64,000 nucleotides of DNA, taken from assembly GCF_030445035.2 (NCBI RefSeq), contig NC_080701.1:16078359-16142358 (forward strand). Direction: 5' to 3'. Position numbers and translations under genes: made by a program. Source of the stretch: Dasypus novemcinctus (Eukaryota > Chordata > Mammalia > Cingulata > Dasypodidae). A model generated the notes under the pieces. That model made no database searches, was not told where the DNA came from, and was given only the letters and a program-made list of their open reading frames with translations. Positions 10,205-22,465 of the stretch are shown here, piece by piece (positions within the stretch are counted from its first letter, which is position 1; every line of letters begins with the position of its first letter).

Positions 10205-10745
10205 TAGTGAGTTTGGATCAAGATGGCAGACTGTGCACAAATACCTCCTCCCCTTCTACTTTAGGGCTCTAAAGATACATGAACAAAATTTGAAAACCTG
10301 CAAAAGCATAATTAGGAGGCCTGAAATTGAGTAATTTTCTGGAAAGATAGAAAGCAGATGGTACTACAGAAAGAGAAGAATTCCCTCTCCAAAATATGCT
10401 GAGGAGAAGACGGCTTGCAAGTGGGCACAGTTCTAAGGAAACCCCAAACTCAGGCTTGGCAGAAGGAGGGGCTCCTGGAGGCAAGGCAGTGCCGTGAATT
10501 AGGGACCATCCCTGCAGCCGGGCCCCGGCTCACTTGTGCTGAGCGGGGAGGGGCACCAATGAACTCAAACTACAGCACAAGCACGGGCGCTCAGACCTGT
10601 TCTCAACAAGCTGTTCATCTGGGACGAGAGCCCGAGCTCTTGGGTACCTTGAGGACTGCAGTGTCTGGAAAGGACTTCTAAGGAAACCTGGGCTGGGCTT
10701 CACAGCTCCAAACCCGTAAAGAGCCCCCTTCTCCTTCATGCCTAC
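10205..10745 (+). repeat. Probable L1 5'-UTR fragment
   Basis: It opens with 'gatcaagatggcagac', the CAAGATGGC word that forms a YY1 site near the start of mammalian L1 elements. A fairly GC-rich, CpG-containing stretch typical of an L1 5' UTR follows. Frames here (such as 10415-10681) have no known domain. No ORF1 follows, so only the 5' part is left. Confidence 0.45.
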
Positions 10746-11509
10746 ACGTTTCTAGACAGACCCGTTACCTATGTTTGCATTAGGTATACGGGTTGCAGGG
10801 CAAACGTCTTCCAAATTTCAGGTAGCAGGAATTTCTCAAAAATGATGCTTTTTAGAATAGTATTCTACAGAAATTTGGTGTCAGCAAAACACTGTGCCGT
10901 GTTTTAAAATCTAGTGCTAGATGATGAAATTGGTGCTCTTTTTTATTCACCTGACTTTCAGGATTGATTGAATAATTCTGCTAGTCCCATACAATCTCTA
11001 ATCATGAAATTGAAAGCCTAAGATTTACATATATATATATATATTTTTAAGAGGTTTGAACCCAGGACCTCGTATATGCGAAGCACGTGCTCAACTACTG
11101 AGCTACACCCTCCTCCCTTAAAGAACTTTTGACACAACTTATCTAGTTCTGATTGGTATTATATTCAGCGGTTTATATGCCTCCCACTACAATTCTGAGC
11201 CTACTAAGAAGCCACGCCTTATGGCTTAGTCAGCGTGTGATTTCCCTCACGCCTGCTGTAGTGTTCTGTAGGTAGCAGGGCCTCCTACAACCATGGTGAA
11301 CTGAATTTAGTTGAACTGAAAGAAAATTAATCGAAGTTACCTCCTCTGCCTCCCAGAGCTTTCAGAGGTCTCTGATCTCCCCCCTCTGTTGTTAACTCTG
11401 AACTTCTACTACTGGGGACTGGCAGTGCCAGAAGATGCCAGGACCCTTGTCAGACAGACGTAATGGTAGCAAAATAGTCTTATGCTCTGCCAGGCCCCAA
11501 ACTGGCCTT
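10746..11509. other. Unassigned apart from a short SINE
   Basis: No gene is seen. A short DAS unit lies at 11041-11118 and an AT dinucleotide run at about 11030-11045. Confidence 0.35.
11041..11118 (-). mobile_element. Short DAS SINE
   Basis: A single tRNA-like unit on the minus strand. Its B-box complement (GGTTTGAACCC on the plus strand) is at about 11053-11063 and a 'gctcaactactgagcta' head region follows. Confidence 0.6.
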
Positions 11510-12110
11510 TTCTTATTTTTATTTTTTACAGTTTTTAACTCTTTACGTAAAAATCATATAGATTCACAGAAAAGCTGCAAACACAGGAGATAATTCCTGT
11601 ATACTCTTTTTTTAAAAAAAGATTTATTTTTTATCTTTTTCTCTCTCCCCCGTCCCCCCCAAGTTGTCTGTTCTCTGTGTCCATTCGCTGTGTGTTCTTC
11701 TGTGACCGCTTCTATCCTTATCAGCAGCACTGGGAATCTGTGTTTCTTTTAGGTGCATCATCTTGTTGTGTCAGCTCTCCGTGTGTGCGGCACCATTCCT
11801 GGGCAGGCTGCATTTTCTTTCACGCTGGGCGTTTCTCCTTACTGGGCGCACTCCTTGTGCATGGGACTCCCCTATGTGGGGGACACCCCTGCGTGGCAGG
11901 GCACTCCTTGTGCGCATCAGCACTGTGCAGGGGCCAGCTCCACACGGGTCAAGGAGGCCCTGGGGTTTGAACCTTGGACCTCCCATGTGGTAGGCAGATG
12001 CCCTAACCACTGGGTCAAGTCAGCTTCCCAATTCCTGAATACTCTTAATCCAGGTTCCCCCGCCATTAACGTTTTACAGAACTATAGATCAAAATCAGAA
12101 AATTTGAATG
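11510..12110 (-). repeat. L1 3'-UTR, antisense, split by a SINE
   Basis: 'tttacagtttttaactc', 'aaaagctgcaaacacaggag' and 'ccaggttcccccgcc' match the antisense of an old L1M 3' UTR, as does 58725-59150. The SINE at 11609-12029 divides it. Confidence 0.5.
11609..12029 (-). mobile_element. DAS SINE, long monomer type
   Basis: The tail is T-rich at the left and the head is at about 11958-12029 with the B-box complement GGTTTGAACC. It is flanked by AATTCCTGTATACTCTT (11592-11608) and AATTCCTGAATACTCTT (12030-12046), a 17-bp duplication with one change. Confidence 0.85.
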
Positions 12111-12479
12111 ATAATAAATTTGATAATAGAAAACATTAAAATAAGAGATTAACAAAATAAATGCCAAACAAAAATCATTTAAAAATGGAAAGAATACCAC
12201 AAACATTTAATATTTAAAAGTTATCACTCTTAAACATTTAAAACACACAAACCATTAGTTGTCCTGATAGCACTGATCTTTGCTTTGTGAGTAATATTAC
12301 CGACAGAGAAAGTTTTCATTTTGTGTTGAATTTGGTCAAATTCAACGTGCATTAAAAAGCATCTTCAGTTGACCTATTAGGGTGCATATTGCTTAATTGA
12401 AGTTCAGTTTTTTAAATGAATAAAATGTATTGTGTTTGCTTGTTGTGATCTCTCTCTCTCTCTGATTTCTTTTTCAGTA
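12111..12479. other. Unassigned AT-rich stretch
   Basis: No gene or confident repeat is seen. There is a short TC run at about 12451-12462. Confidence 0.35.
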
Positions 12480-12755
12480 CAATTCCTTCCTTCCATGTTT
12501 TTTTTTTTAATTGGGGAAGTTGTGGGTTTACAGACCAATCAAGCATAAAAATAAAAGATTCCCACACACCACACCACCACCAAAACCTTGCATGGGTGTA
12601 TAATATTTGTTACAATTGAGGATAGCACTTTTTTGAAATTGTATTACTTTTTTTAAAAACAGTAGTTACCTTTGTTACAATTGACGAAAAATTCTTAAAA
12701 TAGTAATACTATCATCCATAGTTTACATTAGTTGTATTTTTTCCCATATACCACC
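12480..12755 (-). repeat. L1 3'-UTR, antisense
   Basis: Phrases 'gtgggtttacagaccaatc', 'ttcccacacacc' and 'atgggtgtataatatttgtt' match the antisense L1 3' UTR type seen elsewhere in the window. The ERVL LTR begins at its right edge. Confidence 0.45.
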
Positions 12756-13204
12756 TGTATTAGTCAGCTTTCTCTAGGGAAAAAGAATCAACAGGAGATA
12801 TCTGTAAATAGTATGAGATTTTTTAAGATTCTCTCACGTGACCGTGGGGATACACACATCCAGATTCCACAGGCAGGTTGCAAACCAGAGGCTCCATTGA
12901 ACGTCCAGTGAAGGTCCTTGATGAGTTCCTGGGAAAGCTGGCTGTCCAAAGACAAGCTGGGAAATATTTTCTTAATGCTGAAATCACTTCGCCTTTTCTG
13001 GCATTCAACTGATTGGGTAAAATGTCCCTTATTGCTGACAGCAACATCCTTGATTGATCATAGATGTGATTAGCCATCCAAGCAATAAACTCACTGATGA
13101 CTTAAGTCGATGAATATCCTTGTATTACAGTTAGCTCAGTGCTTGCTTGACCAAACAACTGGCCACAATTACCTGGTCGAGTTGATACATTAGCTTAACT
13201 ATCA
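12756..13204 (-). repeat. ERVL 3' LTR (MLT2-like)
   Basis: The minus strand starts TGATAGTTAAGCTAATG just after a purine-rich ACAAGGGGTGGA, and ends GACTAATACA. The plus end 'tgtattagtcagctttctct' is typical of MLT2-type LTRs. Confidence 0.7.
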
Positions 13205-13559
13205 TGTCCACCCCTTGTCAACTTGGCAACCATACACATTACCTTAAACCATACTTGCTCTCTAAGTACAAACAATAACAGACATGCATATATATATTTC
13301 CACCTAAGAATATTCAACTGTCCTGTGTACAACCAGAAACTCCTTAATTCCCTACAGAATAGAGTGCAAGTCCTTGGGTAATATTCGCTCTTAAACTTGA
13401 CATCTTTAAATATTATGACATGAAACTAATGCAGCTTGTCATATGATAAGGGAAAGGGTTAGGGAAGAAGACAAAGATATTTGTTTTATGTACATATACA
13501 ATCACACTCATAACAAAACAAAGAAGAAAGATTCAAGACTATTATAGTCCTTGCTGCTG

Positions 13560-14130
13560 TAACTGGCCACATGGTCCAAGTTCATATTTATCACTATCTT
13601 CTTCTACTACCCATTCCATGTTTCCATTACGCTTAGCAAGCACCTCAGCTGGCCATGGTTCTTTGCCTGGTGGGGTGACCCAAACTTTCATTCCTAAAGA
13701 TTCTGGGCCTTGTTAGTCCTGCTTGGATAGGGTTGTTGCAATTTTCTATTGGCTTTAATCACAGGGCATGACAGTACTAAGAGACTCCTTAGAGGATCTC
13801 CTGTATTCCAGGCAAACTCTTCTTTATCTCCATTAGGTAGATGCAGTCCTATTTCCCCTTGATAGGATCAATCACCCCAGCCAGTACAGTAATTTCCTTC
13901 TTTGCCTGTTGATTTAGAAGTAAGAGGATCCTGAAGTGGCCAGGTGATGGTATTAGCTTCCAGTTCAATGGAGTCATTGTTGTGTTCCCTGTTAATAGCA
14001 CTCCTCCTATTAGGACTAAGATCTGTAGACCAGCAGAGTTTAAGACTGCAGCAATAGGAAGCAAAAGTTTTCCTAGTGGATCACTAGGGGTAATAGTGAG
14101 TGGCACTACTCCTATTTCCACCCCTTGATT
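13560..14130 (-). pseudogene. ERVL dUTPase-region remnant
   Basis: A minus-strand frame (about 14121-13849) keeps a dUTPase-like turn with the short motif AGVIDP followed by a frame break. Conserved C-terminal wording of the ERVL polyprotein continues to about 13560. A dUTPase just after integrase is diagnostic of ERVL. The enzyme is broken. Confidence 0.7.
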
Positions 14131-14289
14131 CCCAGACCTATCAATCCTGGCTATGGGAGAAAGAGCACCATAGAGTGAATGTTAATTTAGAGTCTACACA
14201 GTCTCCTGGAGAACATTACCCCAGCCCTGTAAGGTATTGCCACCTAGTTGGTGCCATAATTGAGTATTCAAAAAGCTATTCCACCGTTC

Positions 14290-14910
14290 TATCAATCCAG
14301 TTGCTCAGGATGATGGGCAACATGGTAAGACCAGTGCATTCCATTGGCATGTGCCGATTCCCACACACCATCTGCTGTGAAATGGGTTCCTTGATCAGAA
14401 GTAATGCTGTGTGGAATGCCATGGCAGTGGATAAGACATTCAGCAAGTCCATGGAGGTAGTTCAGGAAGAAGCATTGCATGCAGGGAATGCAAACCCATA
14501 TCCAGAGGATGTGTCTATTCCAGTTAAAACAAAGTGCTGTCCCTTCCATGATGAAAGTGGTACCAATGTAATCAACCTGCCACCAGGAAGCAGGCTGATC
14601 ACCTAGGGGAATGGTGCCATATGGGGACCGAGTGTGGGTCTCTGCTGCTGGTAGACTGGGCACTCAGCAGTGGCTGTAGCCAAGTCAGCCTTGGTGAGAG
14701 GAAGTCCATGTTGCTGAGCCCATGCATAACCTCCCCCCTACCTCCATGGTCACTTTGATCATGAGCCCATTGGGCAATGACAGGAGTGGCTGGGGACAGA
14801 GGCTGAACATTAGCCAGAGAGCAAGTCATCTTATCCCCCTGAATATTAAAATCTTCCTCTGCTGAAGTCACCCTCTGGTGAGCATTCACATGGGACACAA
14901 ATATTTTCAT
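14290..14910 (-). pseudogene. ERVL RNase H end and integrase remnant
   Basis: Frames at 14910-14599 and 14663-14292 carry 'VSHVNAHQ' (end of RNase H) and then 'WQVDYIG' and 'SDQGTHF', which hold the first and second acidic residues of an integrase core. The reading frame shifts between them at about 14600-14660, so no integrase is made. Confidence 0.8.
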
Positions 14911-15210
14911 GTTTTTTGCCCACTCAGAAAGGTCTATCTACATGGCTCTTCCCAAGACCTCTTTATCACCAATTTTCCAATCGTGTTCCTTCTAAGTGCC
15001 TGACTCTCCAGCCAAACCATTGGCAAAAAACAGCCCATGAATCAGTGTACAAATACACCTCTGGCCATTTCTTCTTTCAAGCAAAATGTAAAACCAGGTG
15101 CACTGCTCAAAGTTCTGCCCACTGGGAGGATTTGTTCTCACCATTGTTCCAGAAAGGGGCTGCAGTGCTGCAGTGTCTGGTGGTACCTGCATATTGCACA
15201 GAACCACCCG

Positions 15211-15692
15211 GGGAAGTAGAAGTGGCTCAAGTGATTGGGCTCCCATCTACCATATGGTAGGTCCAGGGTTCGATTCCTGGGGCTTCCTGGTGAAGGCAAG
15301 CTGGCTTGCATGGCAAGCTGACCTTTGTGGAGAGCTGGTCCATGCAGAGTTCTGGCCTGTGCTTTGAGCTGGCCCACGCAGAGTGCTGACCCATGCAGGA
15401 GTGCTACCCACATGGCAAGCTGGCCCACACGGAGAGCCGGTGCAGCAAGATGACATAACAAAAAGAGACACAGAGGAGAGACAATAAGAGACACAGCAGA
15501 CCAGGGAGCTGAGGTGGCATGAGAGACTGAAAACCTCTCTCCCACTCTGGAAGGTCCCAGGATTGGTTGCCAGTGCTGCCTAAAGAGAAGAAAAGCAGAC
15601 ACAGAAGAACACACAGGAAATGGACACAGAAAGCAGACGGGGGAGGGGCAGGGAAGGGGAGATAAATAAATATACGAATCTTAAAAAAAATA
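15211..15692 (+). mobile_element. Dimeric DAS SINE
   Basis: The first tRNA-like head is at 15211-15290 (GGTTCGATTCCTGG). A second related unit is at about 15500-15580 ('ctctctcccactctggaagg', 'aggattggttgcc'). The tail is AAATAAATA... . Flanks AGAACCAC and ATAACCAC suggest the duplication. It lies inside the ERVL. Confidence 0.75.
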
Positions 15693-15996
15693 ACCACATC
15701 TCTAAGCCAAGCCCAAGTTTTCCCTTCCTCAACCAACCAATTATAAGGGACTCCCCAAGAGGCCAAAGCTGTGGGCTGGGAAATAGAAGGTAACATGGCA
15801 GGGGTGGTGACCATGGGTATTTGGGCTACTTCCTTATGTAACTCGTGCCTTCAGGAACCGCTCGAGCCCTATCTCATATATACCACTTCCACTTTCCAAT
15901 GGGGTGCTGCTGTGCACGCCCAACTTTATGGTTTGGTGGGTCAGACAATACCCAGCTCATGATAGGCAACTCAGGGCTCACTGACTTTTTTTTCCC

Positions 15997-17430
15997 CTAG
16001 GTCTCAGTAACTTGATGGCCCATGGTTAAGTGTTCAGTCCTTCCTAAGGCCCAGTACCAGGCCAAAAGCTGTTTCTCAAAAGGAGAGTAGTTATCTGCAG
16101 AGGATAGCAGGGCTTTGCTCCAAAATCCTAAGGGTCTATATTGTGATTCTCTGATAGGGACCTGCCAAAGGCTCCAGACAGCATCTCTATTTGCCACTGA
16201 AACTTCCAGCACCATTGGATCTGCTGGATCATATGGCCCGAGTGGTAGTACAGCTTGCACAGCAGCCTGGACCTGTCGCAGAGCCTCCTCTTATTCCAGT
16301 CCCCAATCAAAACTAGCAGCTTTTCTGGCCATTCAGTAGATGGGTTGGAGTAGCACACCCAAATGAGGAGAGTGTTTTTTCCAAAATCCAAAGAGTCCAA
16401 AGTGTTGTGCCTTTTTTAGGTCATAGGAGGGGCCAGATGCAACAGCTTATCCCTCACTTTAGAAGAGATATCTCAACATGCCCCACACCACTAGACACTT
16501 AGAAGTTTCACTGAGTTGGAAGGCCCCTGTATTTTTGTTGGATTTATCTCCCATCCTCTCTCACCCAAATGCCTTACCAATAAGTCTAAAGTCTTTGCTA
16601 CTTCTTGCTCACTAGGTCCTATCAACATGATGTCAAGAGTATAATAGACCAGTGTGATGTCTTGTGGGAGGGATTGATGATCAAGGTCCCTGCAGACAAT
16701 TTTATGACATAGGGCTGGAGAGTTGGTAGACCCCTGGGGCAGGAAAGTGAAGGTATAGTGCTGGCCCTGCCAGCTGAAAGCAAATTGTTTCTGGTGGTCC
16801 TTACTAATGGCAGTTAAGAAAAAAGCATTTGCCAGATCAATAGCTGCATACCAGGTACCAGGGGATGTATTGATTCGCTCAAACAATGATACCACACCTG
16901 GACAGCAGCTGCAATTGGAGTCACCACCTCGTTAAGTTTATGATAATCTACTGTCATCCTCCAAGACCCATCTGTTTTCTGGACAGGCCAAATAAAAGAG
17001 TTGAATGGGCATATGGTGGGAATCACTACCCCTGCATCCTTCAGATCCTTGATGGTGGCACTAATCTCGGCAATCCCTCCAGGAATCTAGTATTGCCTTT
17101 GACTTATTATTTTGCTAGGCAGGGGCAGTTTTGGTGGCTTCCGCTTGGCCTTTCCTACCATAATAGCCCTCACTCCACAAGTCAGGGATCCATGTGCAGA
17201 TTCTGCCAGTTACTGAGTATGTCTATTCCGATTATGCATTTTGGAACTGGCGAAATAACCACAGAATGGGTCTGGGAACCCATTGAACACACTGTGAGAT
17301 GAAACTGAGCTAAAACTCCATCAGCACCTGACATCCATAAGCCCCTACTCTGACTGGGGGGCCACAGTGACGTTTTGGGTCTCCTGGAATTAACGTCATT
17401 TTTGAGCCAGCGTCTAATAATCCCCAAAAT
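15997..17430 (-). pseudogene. ERVL protease and reverse transcriptase remnant
   Basis: Frames at 17427-17182 (protease end, with 'GIDILS'), 17026-16814, 16895-16491 and 16400-15997 together cover an ERVL-type RT. Visible motifs are 'IDLANAFF' and 'LPQGSTNSPALCH'. The catalytic YxDD position reads YTLD, so the active site is lost. Several frameshifts separate the pieces. Confidence 0.8.
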
Positions 17431-18870
17431 GTCTGATCATTTCCTTTTCCCCAATGCACAGTTACTCTGGTAAAAGGCTTAGGTCTCCTTGGGAAAAGCT
17501 AGGAGGAAGATTAACAGTATACATTTTGGGCAGTTTAACAGGACCCTTCCCCAAGGAGACCTGGCCTCCTCCTCATTCTAGGGGCTCTGGGTCTGTAAAC
17601 TGTCTCAAGTCTGGGAATTAAGGGACCTTGATTCTCTGTGTCTGTAATTTGAGTTAGGGTTTTGTTCACTCAGCCTAGAACTCTTCTGCTTTGACATATC
17701 CAGAAGGAATTTAGTAAAAAACTTCACTTCTAGGTGCCCCAGGATGTATTAGTCAACAGCCATAACTCTACATAACTCAGACTATTTTGAGTGCTGCTTT
17801 GAATCTTTCATTGCTGTAGCCACACCCACTTTGCCTTTGGCGATTAACTATTGAAATCCTTGACTTTTACTGACCTGAGATCTGATTATTCCCATAATAT
17901 TGGAGAATTCTAATTCCTTTACAGCCCTCCCTTCAGTAATATCTGGGACTATAGAGAAGAGCAACCACAGAGCTCTTCAGGGAAGATGGAGTTAGTCTTA
18001 CAAATTTATTCCTCACAGTCCTGGTTAAAGGTGTGTCCTCTGAGCATTCCTGGGGTGGGTGGGCAGTTCTTAAATGGAAAATCCATTCTAGCATTCCAAT
18101 CTCTCTAAGCCTTTGAATTTCCTCTTCTACTGTACACTAGGGCAAATCGGGCCATCTTTTGGTCCCCATTTCAGTTTTGGTCAGACACCCAAACAAACTG
18201 TTAGAGCCTTTTTTAACCCCTCAAGCTATAGTCTTGAATCCAGAATTTCTGCTTAGTGGGTCCTTATCAATCAATTCAGCCTGATCCTACTTTAGATTCC
18301 TTCCACCATTATCCCACACCCTTAGTATGCATTCCCACACATATTCCCCTGATTTCTATCTAGATAAGTTGGAAAACTCATGCAGTTCTTTTAGAGTATA
18401 GCATACTTCCTCATGGGGGACACTTTGTATCTCACCTTTGGGGGCTTGTGGTGATTTTAGTTTAACAATAAGTCTCAGAAGAGAAGAGGAGTGATGGGGT
18501 GGGTAAAGAGAAGGATTAGAAATGCCTTGCAAGCAACTGACCTCAGGGCATTCCTTCCCATTTTCATCTGATAAAACAGGATTAATCTCCTCAGGCGGGG
18601 GTTTAAGGCAGGGTGGAGGTTGGGCCGTGCCTGCTGGCGTTTGGCTGGTACCTGGCTCACAGAGGGAAGGAGGTCCACAGGCCCTGAGGCAAGCCAGAGG
18701 CTGGGCAGTGTAGGCAAGTGTTAGTTGGACTGGTACCCACCCAAGAATTCTGTCCTGCTATATCCTTGGCCTTCTTGAACAAAGCCAATAGTCTGTACCA
18801 TCTCATGCATGAAAGTAGAGATTAGAGAATAAAGAGGAGGGGAGACGCCCACTTGTTATCTTGACTGCCC
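17431..18870 (-). pseudogene. ERVL gag-proximal remnant
   Basis: The sequence continues upstream of the protease on the same strand and has no insertion boundary, so I place it in the ERVL. The frames are short and I recognise no gag motif. The 80-codon frame at 18475-18717 is unidentified. The left limit of the provirus is lost near the MIR at 18880. Confidence 0.4.
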
Positions 18871-18879
18871 ATTACATAC

Positions 18880-19088
18880 CAAGCTCTGTGTCCAGCGCTT
18901 TGCATACATTCCTTTACTCCTTATCACAACTCTCCAGGCATTATTATTTTCTATTTCCCATAAGGTAAAATGGAAGCCCAAGAAGGTTAGGTGTTATCAA
19001 AAGTTACACAACTCTGAAGTGTTGGAGCCAGAATTCCAGCCAAACCCTGTCTCTCCACAATCCATGTTCTTTCCCAACACTAGTTAAG
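18880..19088 (-). repeat. MIR
   Basis: Antisense MIR core: 'ttattattttctatttccc', 'taaggtaaaatggaagccc', 'aggttaggtgttatcaaaag'. Confidence 0.65.
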
Positions 19089-19262
19089 AGTAAAGACTCT
19101 GGAGTCTGGTCGGATATTATGCTAAACTTCAGTTTCCTCACCCAGAAAATCTGAGATAGTAGTAGAATCTACCATAGAGGCTTGGATGAGAATTAAATGT
19201 TTGAAAAATTCCTGATGTATGGCTAGCACATAAAAAGCCCCCAATGTTAGTTCTTATTATTA
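19089..19262 (+). repeat. MIR
   Basis: Sense MIR: 'gactctggagtctggtcgg', 'cagtttcctcacccagaaaa', 'gagaattaaatgtttg', ending in a TTATTATTATCATT tail. It lies head-to-head with the MIR on its left. Confidence 0.65.
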
Positions 19263-19329
19263 TCATTGAAGGACATCATGAGCCATCATGGTCCAAAGAA
19301 GCTCTGGACCAAGAGTGAACAGCAGGGCT

Positions 19330-19830
19330 AGTGTGTTAATTAGGGCTCAGGTGCTGGCTTTGAAAAATATGTCCACAGAGTCTCTGATACTCCTCCTTCA
19401 AGAGGTGGAGGCTAGTTCTCATCTCCTTGAGTGTGGGCTAGACTTGGTGATTCTCATCTCAAATAGAGTGGAGCAGAGGTATCAGTGCTTGTCTCTGGAG
19501 ACTGGGTCAAGAAAAGGTACTGCGAGTTCCTTCTTGAATGCTCTCTCTCTCTTTGATCTCTTGTCCTGGGGATAGCTAGAAGTCATCTTATGAGGACACT
19601 CACTTGCTAGAGAAGCCAGGGAATATTTGAGGCCTCTGATGTCTGGAAGTGGATATTCTAGCCCCAATCAAGCCTTTGGATGACTGCAGCCCCTGTGACC
19701 CCTTGACGGTAACTTCATGAGGGCTCCTGAATTCCTGGGCTACAGACACTATGACAATAAATGCTTGTTGTTTTAAATTTTGGAGTAATTTATTAGTTAG
19801 CAACAGAGAACCACTATAGCCATGGTAATA
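19330..19830 (+). mobile_element. MLT1-type MaLR LTR
   Basis: Phrases 'gaagtggatattctagccc', 'aatcaagcctttggatgact', 'gacaataaatgcttgttg' and 'agttagcaacagagaac' match the MLT1 LTR 3' half, including the polyadenylation AATAAA. Confidence 0.65.
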
Positions 19831-21949
19831 AAGAGACATCAGAGAGCAGAGGCTCAAGCAATCTGATATATTTCTGTCTCATAATTATTCCAGGAAGGCA
19901 GGAGGTCCACGACAGGGAAGTGGTTTCACCTCATGAAGCCATAGGAGATCCTGGTTCTTTCTCTTCCTGCTTGGCCATGCCCTAGGATGGGTTCCTTGTT
20001 CTTGCTGTAGGAGCTGGTTAACCAGTTACAAATCTTATGTTCCCACCCACAGAAAGGGGTAGCAAAGAGTGGACGAACTTCTTTTTCCTTTAAGAAACAG
20101 AGCTTTAGTTTTGCTCAGGTTCATTGATGAGATCTTAGTCACATGATTATGCCTACCTGCAAAGGAGGCTGGGAAATGTAGTCTCTAACTGGGCATTCAG
20201 GTGTCCTGCCAAATAAAGCTCAGAGGAGTTCTATTATTAAAAGGACGAAGGGAGAAGGGACTCTAGCAGTTGCCTAGCAGATTCTTTACACCTGACTCCT
20301 GGTTTTGGTACTATCTCTGTGACTTCCAGTTATTTACTGCTCTAGGTCTCAGTTTTCTTATTGATAAGGTGAAGGAATTGGATAGGACTGGTGGTTTTCA
20401 ATCCTTTTTTCAAGGAGCAGAATCTTTTCATTAAATAGAAATTTAAAAAAAACAGAAATTTCATGTATAAAACAAAAAATAGTGCTGCTCTGTTTGAGTC
20501 ACAACGGAGATTCTTCCCCTGTCTCCCCAACCCCATTCAAAGCTAATATGAACACTAGGACTCTGTGAAGCACGGAGCATGAAGTTCTCTTGGATTCTTT
20601 CCAGGTAGGGTACTTTGTGAGGCTGTGATCATTCACCTGTGGGTCTTGAGCTAGGCTGAATCACAGCCTGGTCTTGCCTGGCGGCTGGGAACTCCTTGTT
20701 CCTGGCATATATTGGGAGAGGCAAATGGAATGGACCTCTGCCCTGGATCTCCACCCTCCCCATCTTGCCCGATTTTGATTCTTCTCCTTTCTCCTATTGG
20801 AAGAGGGGGGCCCCCTCCCTTCCCAGCCCAGGGACCAGTGTGTGGTGCAGCTGGGAAGGGAAGTGCTGTGAGTTGCTGGTTTGCCTTGGCCCCATGTTGG
20901 CTCCTCTCCTGAAGGGGACTTGAGCAACTTCTCTCTCCCTCCCCGGGTTAATGTTTTTTACTAACCTTCTTCCAGCCTGCCCTTGACCAAGGCTGCCATT
21001 AGGACCTCAGGCTCTAGGACGGAGAATGTGGACTCGCCCAGCCCTAACACAGTTTGTGAATGAACTCCAGGGACCAATGGGCAGAGGCCCTTCCCCTCAG
21101 ACTTTTCCCTGCCTGAATTAATCTCTTTCTCAGGAACACAAACTGCCCCAGGGCAAGTGACCTTGGGTGTGGGGTGGGAGGTCTTTCTTCATGCTCTGCA
21201 GACCCTTAGAACTGGTTTGAGAATTGATAAACACTTTGTCTTCTCTGTTTCCCAAGGCCTCTTTCCACTTGCTTCCGGATTCCTTCCCAAGGACCTGACC
21301 TTGCTGGCCACCTTCTCCCAGGTTGGCTGCGGATGCTGAGCAGGGATTGGGCTAGGGACTTCAGTGTCTGCCAGATCAGGCGAACAAGCCATTCTTAGCT
21401 TGTGGGTGGTGGTCACTCGACTTCAGACTCGAACAGGCCATTCTAAAGTCCAGTGACAACTGCCCACAGGCTAAGAGACTTGCCAAGAATGGCTGGGGGA
21501 GGGCTGGAGACTGGGGGAAGGGAAGGTGGCCTGGACAAGTCTGGGAGTCTTAGGATGTGGGTTCTGGTTCACATTTCTGAGTGGTGGGTTGATTAATCGC
21601 AGGTTAAGGCGTGAAGCAGGCAGGCTCCGTGTAAAAAATTGGGTAGTGATAGGAAAGGAAGAGCTGGAGAGCAAGCACTTAACTGGAGTCAGCACCCACG
21701 CAGATTGTTGTCCCACCGCAAATGTGAACTCATTGTTCTTTCAACTTTTTAAAAGAAGCTGGATATCCAAATTTTATGTAAAACTTTCCTGCTATTGAAA
21801 TATCAGCACAGGAAACAAAGCACCCTCTGCTGATGGGATTTGCTCTCAAAAGCAGTTTGTAACCCCTGACTTAAAGTCCTTGCAAATTGAGTCTCCCCTT
21901 CTCAATTTTTAAACCATGTTAGAATTTAGTCCTGACATTTTGATCAGTG
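19831..21949. other. Unassigned, mostly unique sequence
   Basis: No exon, RNA gene or clear transposon apart from a MIR fragment at 20275-20390. A ZNF143-like ACTACATTTCCCAGC (minus strand) is at 20168-20182. Frames of 60-95 codons here have no known domain. Confidence 0.4.
20275..20390 (+). repeat. MIR fragment
   Basis: 'gactcctggttttggtac', 'tctgtgacttccagttattt' and 'ctcagttttcttattg' match the sense MIR core. Confidence 0.5.
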
Positions 21950-22345
21950 ACTTAGTGGCTTAAATCATTGAAATCCATTATCTAACAGTTCTGGAGAACC
22001 GAAGTCAGAAATCTGCCATGGTTCTCACTGAGCTAAAATCAAGCCCTGTCAGGAAAGCTGTACTCTCTTCTGGAGGCTGGGGGTGGAGGGCATGGGGTGT
22101 GAGAATCAGTTTTCAAGACTTTTCCACCTTCTAGAGGAGAATCCCAATCACTGGTACCAACTTCAGTCAGTCCTCACCACACCTTGAAAACCGTCTCCAC
22201 TCGTAAGGATTCACATGATTAGATCAGGATAATCTCTCCATCTCAAAATTCATAATTTTAATCACACCTGCAAAATCCTTCTTGCCAGGTAAGGTAGCAT
22301 ATTCACAGATTCCAGGGACAGACTTCCTGAAGTCTGGGATCTAGG
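21950..22345 (-). repeat. MaLR-type LTR fragment
   Basis: 'cttaaatcattgaaatcc', 'ctaacagttctggagaac' and 'taatcacacctgcaaaatcc' match the antisense of an MST/MLT-type LTR. Confidence 0.5.
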
Positions 22346-22465
22346 TTTTTCCTCTCTCCTCCCCGCCCCCAGGAAACAAAAAATTCTGAGGACAGAAATT
22401 TATGAGAAAAAGGGTTTCTCTTTCCTTATCACCTGGCCCCTCCTTGCTCTGTTAGTTCTCCGTTT

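Larger units (their letters stand above)
12756..18870 (-). mobile_element. Decayed ERVL provirus (3' part)
   Basis: On the minus strand: gag-proximal sequence (about 18870-17431), protease and RT, RNase H and integrase, a dUTPase domain, then a 3' LTR (13204-12756). ERVL is the lineage with dUTPase after integrase. All reading frames carry stops or shifts and no 5' LTR is visible. A dimeric DAS SINE (15211-15692) is inserted between the RT and RNase H regions. Confidence 0.8.
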
